Source: Bacillota bacterium
Lineage (GTDB): Bacteria; Bacillota; Clostridia; Lachnospirales; Lachnospiraceae
Reading direction: 5' to 3'
Length of the DNA: 25,454 nt
NCBI GenBank assembly: GCA_023424235.1
Contig: JAFAEB010000416.1
Span: 1-25,454, forward strand
Positions 23,765 through 25,454 of the stretch are shown in pieces. Each line of letters starts with the position of its first letter. The stretch's first letter is position 1. A program made the translations under genes and the position numbers. The notes below the pieces were generated by a model that had not been told where the DNA came from, made no database searches, and saw nothing but the letters and a program-made list of their open reading frames with translations.

Positions 23765-24757
23765 CTATCCTCTCTCCTTTCTTGCCATAGCAATAAAAAA
23801 TGGCACGCCAATTATAGCGGTAAATACACCTATTGGAGTTTCGTATGGTTCAAACATCATTCTTGCTAAAATATCAGCAAATGTTAATAATGCTCCACCT
23901 AAAAGAAAAGAACAAGGAATAATTCTCTTATAGTTACTTCCTACAATTGTCCGTGTGATTGATGGTATGATTAGTCCGATAAATCCTATATTTTTACCAA
24001 CAGCTACGGCTACTGCACACATTGGTATCATAATAATTAAAGTTACAAAACGTATTTTACTAGGATTTTCACCAAGTCCAATTGCAACATCATCACCTAA
24101 ACTTAACAAATTTATTTTGCCTGATAATATTATTGTTAAAAGCATTCCTGGAATGCCAATAACTAAAAGCAAAACTACATCACTCCAAGAAGCATTACGG
24201 AAACCTCCAGATACCCAAAAACCAATTAATTGGGCTCTATTTGTTAACAAACCTATAATCGTAGTTAAAGATATAAAAAAAGTACTCATAGCTGTACCGG
24301 CAAGTAATAATCGTCCTATGGACATGTTCCCAGCTTTTTTCATAGTAAACCCAATAACTAATAATCCACAAAGAAGAGCTCCTATAAATGCAGCAATCAT
24401 TATATTCATTGAGGTGATTGAGATTTCAAAAGCGTAGAAAATAGCAATTACAAGAGTTGCACCTTGACTGATTCCAAGTAAAGAAGGTTCTGCAATTGGA
24501 TTTCTTGTAACTCCTTGAATCATTGCACCAGTTACTGCAAGAATACCCCCTGTGATTAATACACAGAGGGCTCTAGGAATTCTAACATCTCGTATCAACA
24601 TGTGATTGAGAGTTTCATCATAGTTAACTATACTATTATAAATTTCTAAAAGACGAATACGACTTGCTCCTATGGTAATAGCAAGTATAAGTCCTATAGC
24701 AATCAAACATACACTAACTACTACAAAGGATAAGGTACGTTTATTTCTTTGTTCCAT
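23765..24757 (-). CDS. Iron-siderophore-type ABC transporter, FecCD permease (first)
   Basis: 330 residues, FecCD family. DVRIPRALCVLITGGILAVT, MIQGVTRNPIAEPSLLGISQ, the GFIGLIIPSITRTIVGSNYK coupling segment and TPIGVFTAIIGVPFFIAMAR at the end are typical. Partner of the adjacent permease. Its start overlaps the end of the binding protein gene by 17 bases, with AAGGTGA upstream, so translation is coupled. Having two different permeases distinguishes this importer from the single-permease btu operon. Confidence 0.92.
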   Translation of the reverse strand: MEQRNKRTLSFVVVSVCLIAIGLILAITIGASRIRLLEIYNSIVNYDETLNHMLIRDVRIPRALCVLITGGILAVTGAMIQGVTRNPIAEPSLLGISQGATLVIAIFYAFEISITSMNIMIAAFIGALLCGLLVIGFTMKKAGNMSIGRLLLAGTAMSTFFISLTTIIGLLTNRAQLIGFWVSGGFRNASWSDVVLLLVIGIPGMLLTIILSGKINLLSLGDDVAIGLGENPSKIRFVTLIIMIPMCAVAVAVGKNIGFIGLIIPSITRTIVGSNYKRIIPCSFLLGGALLTFADILARMMFEPYETPIGVFTAIIGVPFFIAMARKERG

Positions 24758-25454
24758 CTAGCATCACCTTGATTTCATCTAGTAATAATTCTCTTCCTAT
24801 GGAACTGTAACCTTGATTAAAGTAAGGAGATGATTCAAGGACAATTACCTTTCCTTCTTTCACTGCAGGTAGGTTATTCCATATAGCGTTACTTTGTAAT
24901 TCTTGTAAATCATCATTCGTTGCTATAACAAATATATAATCTGCCATAATAGAAGCTAGTCCTTCGAAGGACACTACTGGTAAGCTTATATCACTTTGTT
25001 CTGGCATACCAACCGGCTTATTAAGACCTAAATCTTCATATAAAACACTACCAAAGCCTGCTCCACCAAATACATAGAATTGACCACCACTAGCTAAAAA
25101 GGATAAGTAGCTAGTCTCTTCTTTAAATTCAGCTTTTATTGTGTCTCCTGCTTGTTTTGCTTTTGCTTCATAATCAGCTATCCACTGATTTGCAACATCT
25201 TCTTTATTAAATACTTCGGCGATGGTTAATATGTCATCTTTCCAGTTAAGTGCTTCTAACTTAATCATAACAGTTGGAGCAATTTCACTAAGTTGATCAT
25301 ACATTTTCTCTTGTACCGTAGATATGATAATTAAGTCTGGTTCTACGTTCATCACCGCCTCAACATCCATGGTATCCTGCATACTATATCCCAATATGGT
25401 TGCACCTTTTAAACTATCTTCTAAATAAGCTGGGAACTTTGTATAATCATAAGC
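24741..25454 (-). CDS. Iron-siderophore-type ABC transporter, substrate-binding protein (5' end outside window)
   Basis: The last 237 residues of a periplasmic-binding-type lipoprotein. The frame is open to the window edge, and the signal peptide and first lobe start lie outside. Visible parts include LEDSLKGATILGYSMQDTMDV, EAVMNVEPDLIIISTVQEKMYDQLSEIAPTV, a long connecting helix (DILTIAEVFNKEDVANQWIADY), VYVFGG-like QFYVFGGAGFGSVLYEDLGL and AIWNNLPAVKEGKVIVLES. This EPDLIIIS ... LSEIAPTV order is standard for FecB/FhuD-type siderophore binders. A TTG at 25394 is not a real start, because the reading frame and family similarity continue upstream of it. Confidence 0.9.
   Translation of the reverse strand, partial: AYDYTKFPAYLEDSLKGATILGYSMQDTMDVEAVMNVEPDLIIISTVQEKMYDQLSEIAPTVMIKLEALNWKDDILTIAEVFNKEDVANQWIADYEAKAKQAGDTIKAEFKEETSYLSFLASGGQFYVFGGAGFGSVLYEDLGLNKPVGMPEQSDISLPVVSFEGLASIMADYIFVIATNDDLQELQSNAIWNNLPAVKEGKVIVLESSPYFNQGYSSIGRELLLDEIKVMLDGTKK

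Noticed and set aside
23955..24437. 160-codon plus-strand frame opposite the first FecCD permease
   Set aside because: Antisense shadow of a clear membrane protein; composition follows the reverse complement of hydrophobic codons, and no start signal is present.
24741..25394. Complete binding protein starting at the TTG at 25394
   Set aside because: The frame stays open to the window edge and reads as binding-protein sequence upstream of the TTG, so the gene is cut by the window, not complete.

Overview
The window comes from a low-GC Gram-positive anaerobe of class Clostridia, most likely family Lachnospiraceae; the species cannot be fixed from sequence alone. The reasons are the AT-rich composition, strong AGGAGG-type ribosome binding sites, a Firmicutes-type replicative polymerase (PolC), the MEP isoprenoid pathway, a bactofilin, and a short clostridial-type flavodoxin. 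Every supported gene is on the minus strand, so transcription runs from high to low coordinates.

Region 1 (about 24-13865) is a housekeeping block. In transcription order it encodes a membrane-anchored NodB-type polysaccharide deacetylase, a bactofilin, pyrH (UMP kinase), frr (ribosome recycling), uppS (undecaprenyl-PP synthase), cdsA (CDP-diacylglycerol synthase), dxr (MEP pathway), rseP (site-2 protease), ispG (MEP pathway) and polC (DNA polymerase III alpha). A small VOC-fold protein follows beyond a hairpin. Envelope lipid precursors, isoprenoid carrier synthesis, RNA precursor supply, ribosome recycling and replication are therefore co-linear. Hairpins with U-runs before uppS and ispG suggest that expression is stepped inside the block. 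Several starts are best placed at an internal ATG just after a ribosome binding site rather than at the longest open frame.

Region 2 (13983-14939) is a lone divergent GpsA-like glycerol-3-phosphate dehydrogenase.

Region 3 (about 15088-18984) is a cobalamin uptake operon. A strong sigma-A promoter drives a full cobalamin riboswitch and two terminator hairpins. These are followed by btuF, btuC, btuD and an atypical cobalamin adenosyltransferase-like gene. A decayed tandem repeat lies at the 3' end of that last gene.

Region 4 (19144-20914) holds a ribbon-helix-helix regulator with two identical operator half-site pairs in and just after its promoter, and a single-gene unit for a YiaK/DlgD-like 2,3-diketo-L-gulonate reductase.

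Region 5 (21022-25454) looks like iron metabolism. It contains the 3' part of a siderophore-type ABC importer operon (binding protein running off the window edge, two FecCD permeases, one ATPase), then a DUF2325 protein and a flavodoxin. Each of these last two genes is preceded by an AGTTAGCA-centred palindrome resembling DtxR/IdeR-family operators. A shared iron-responsive regulon is inferred, not proven.

No tRNA, rRNA, CRISPR array, insertion sequence or phage gene was recognised.
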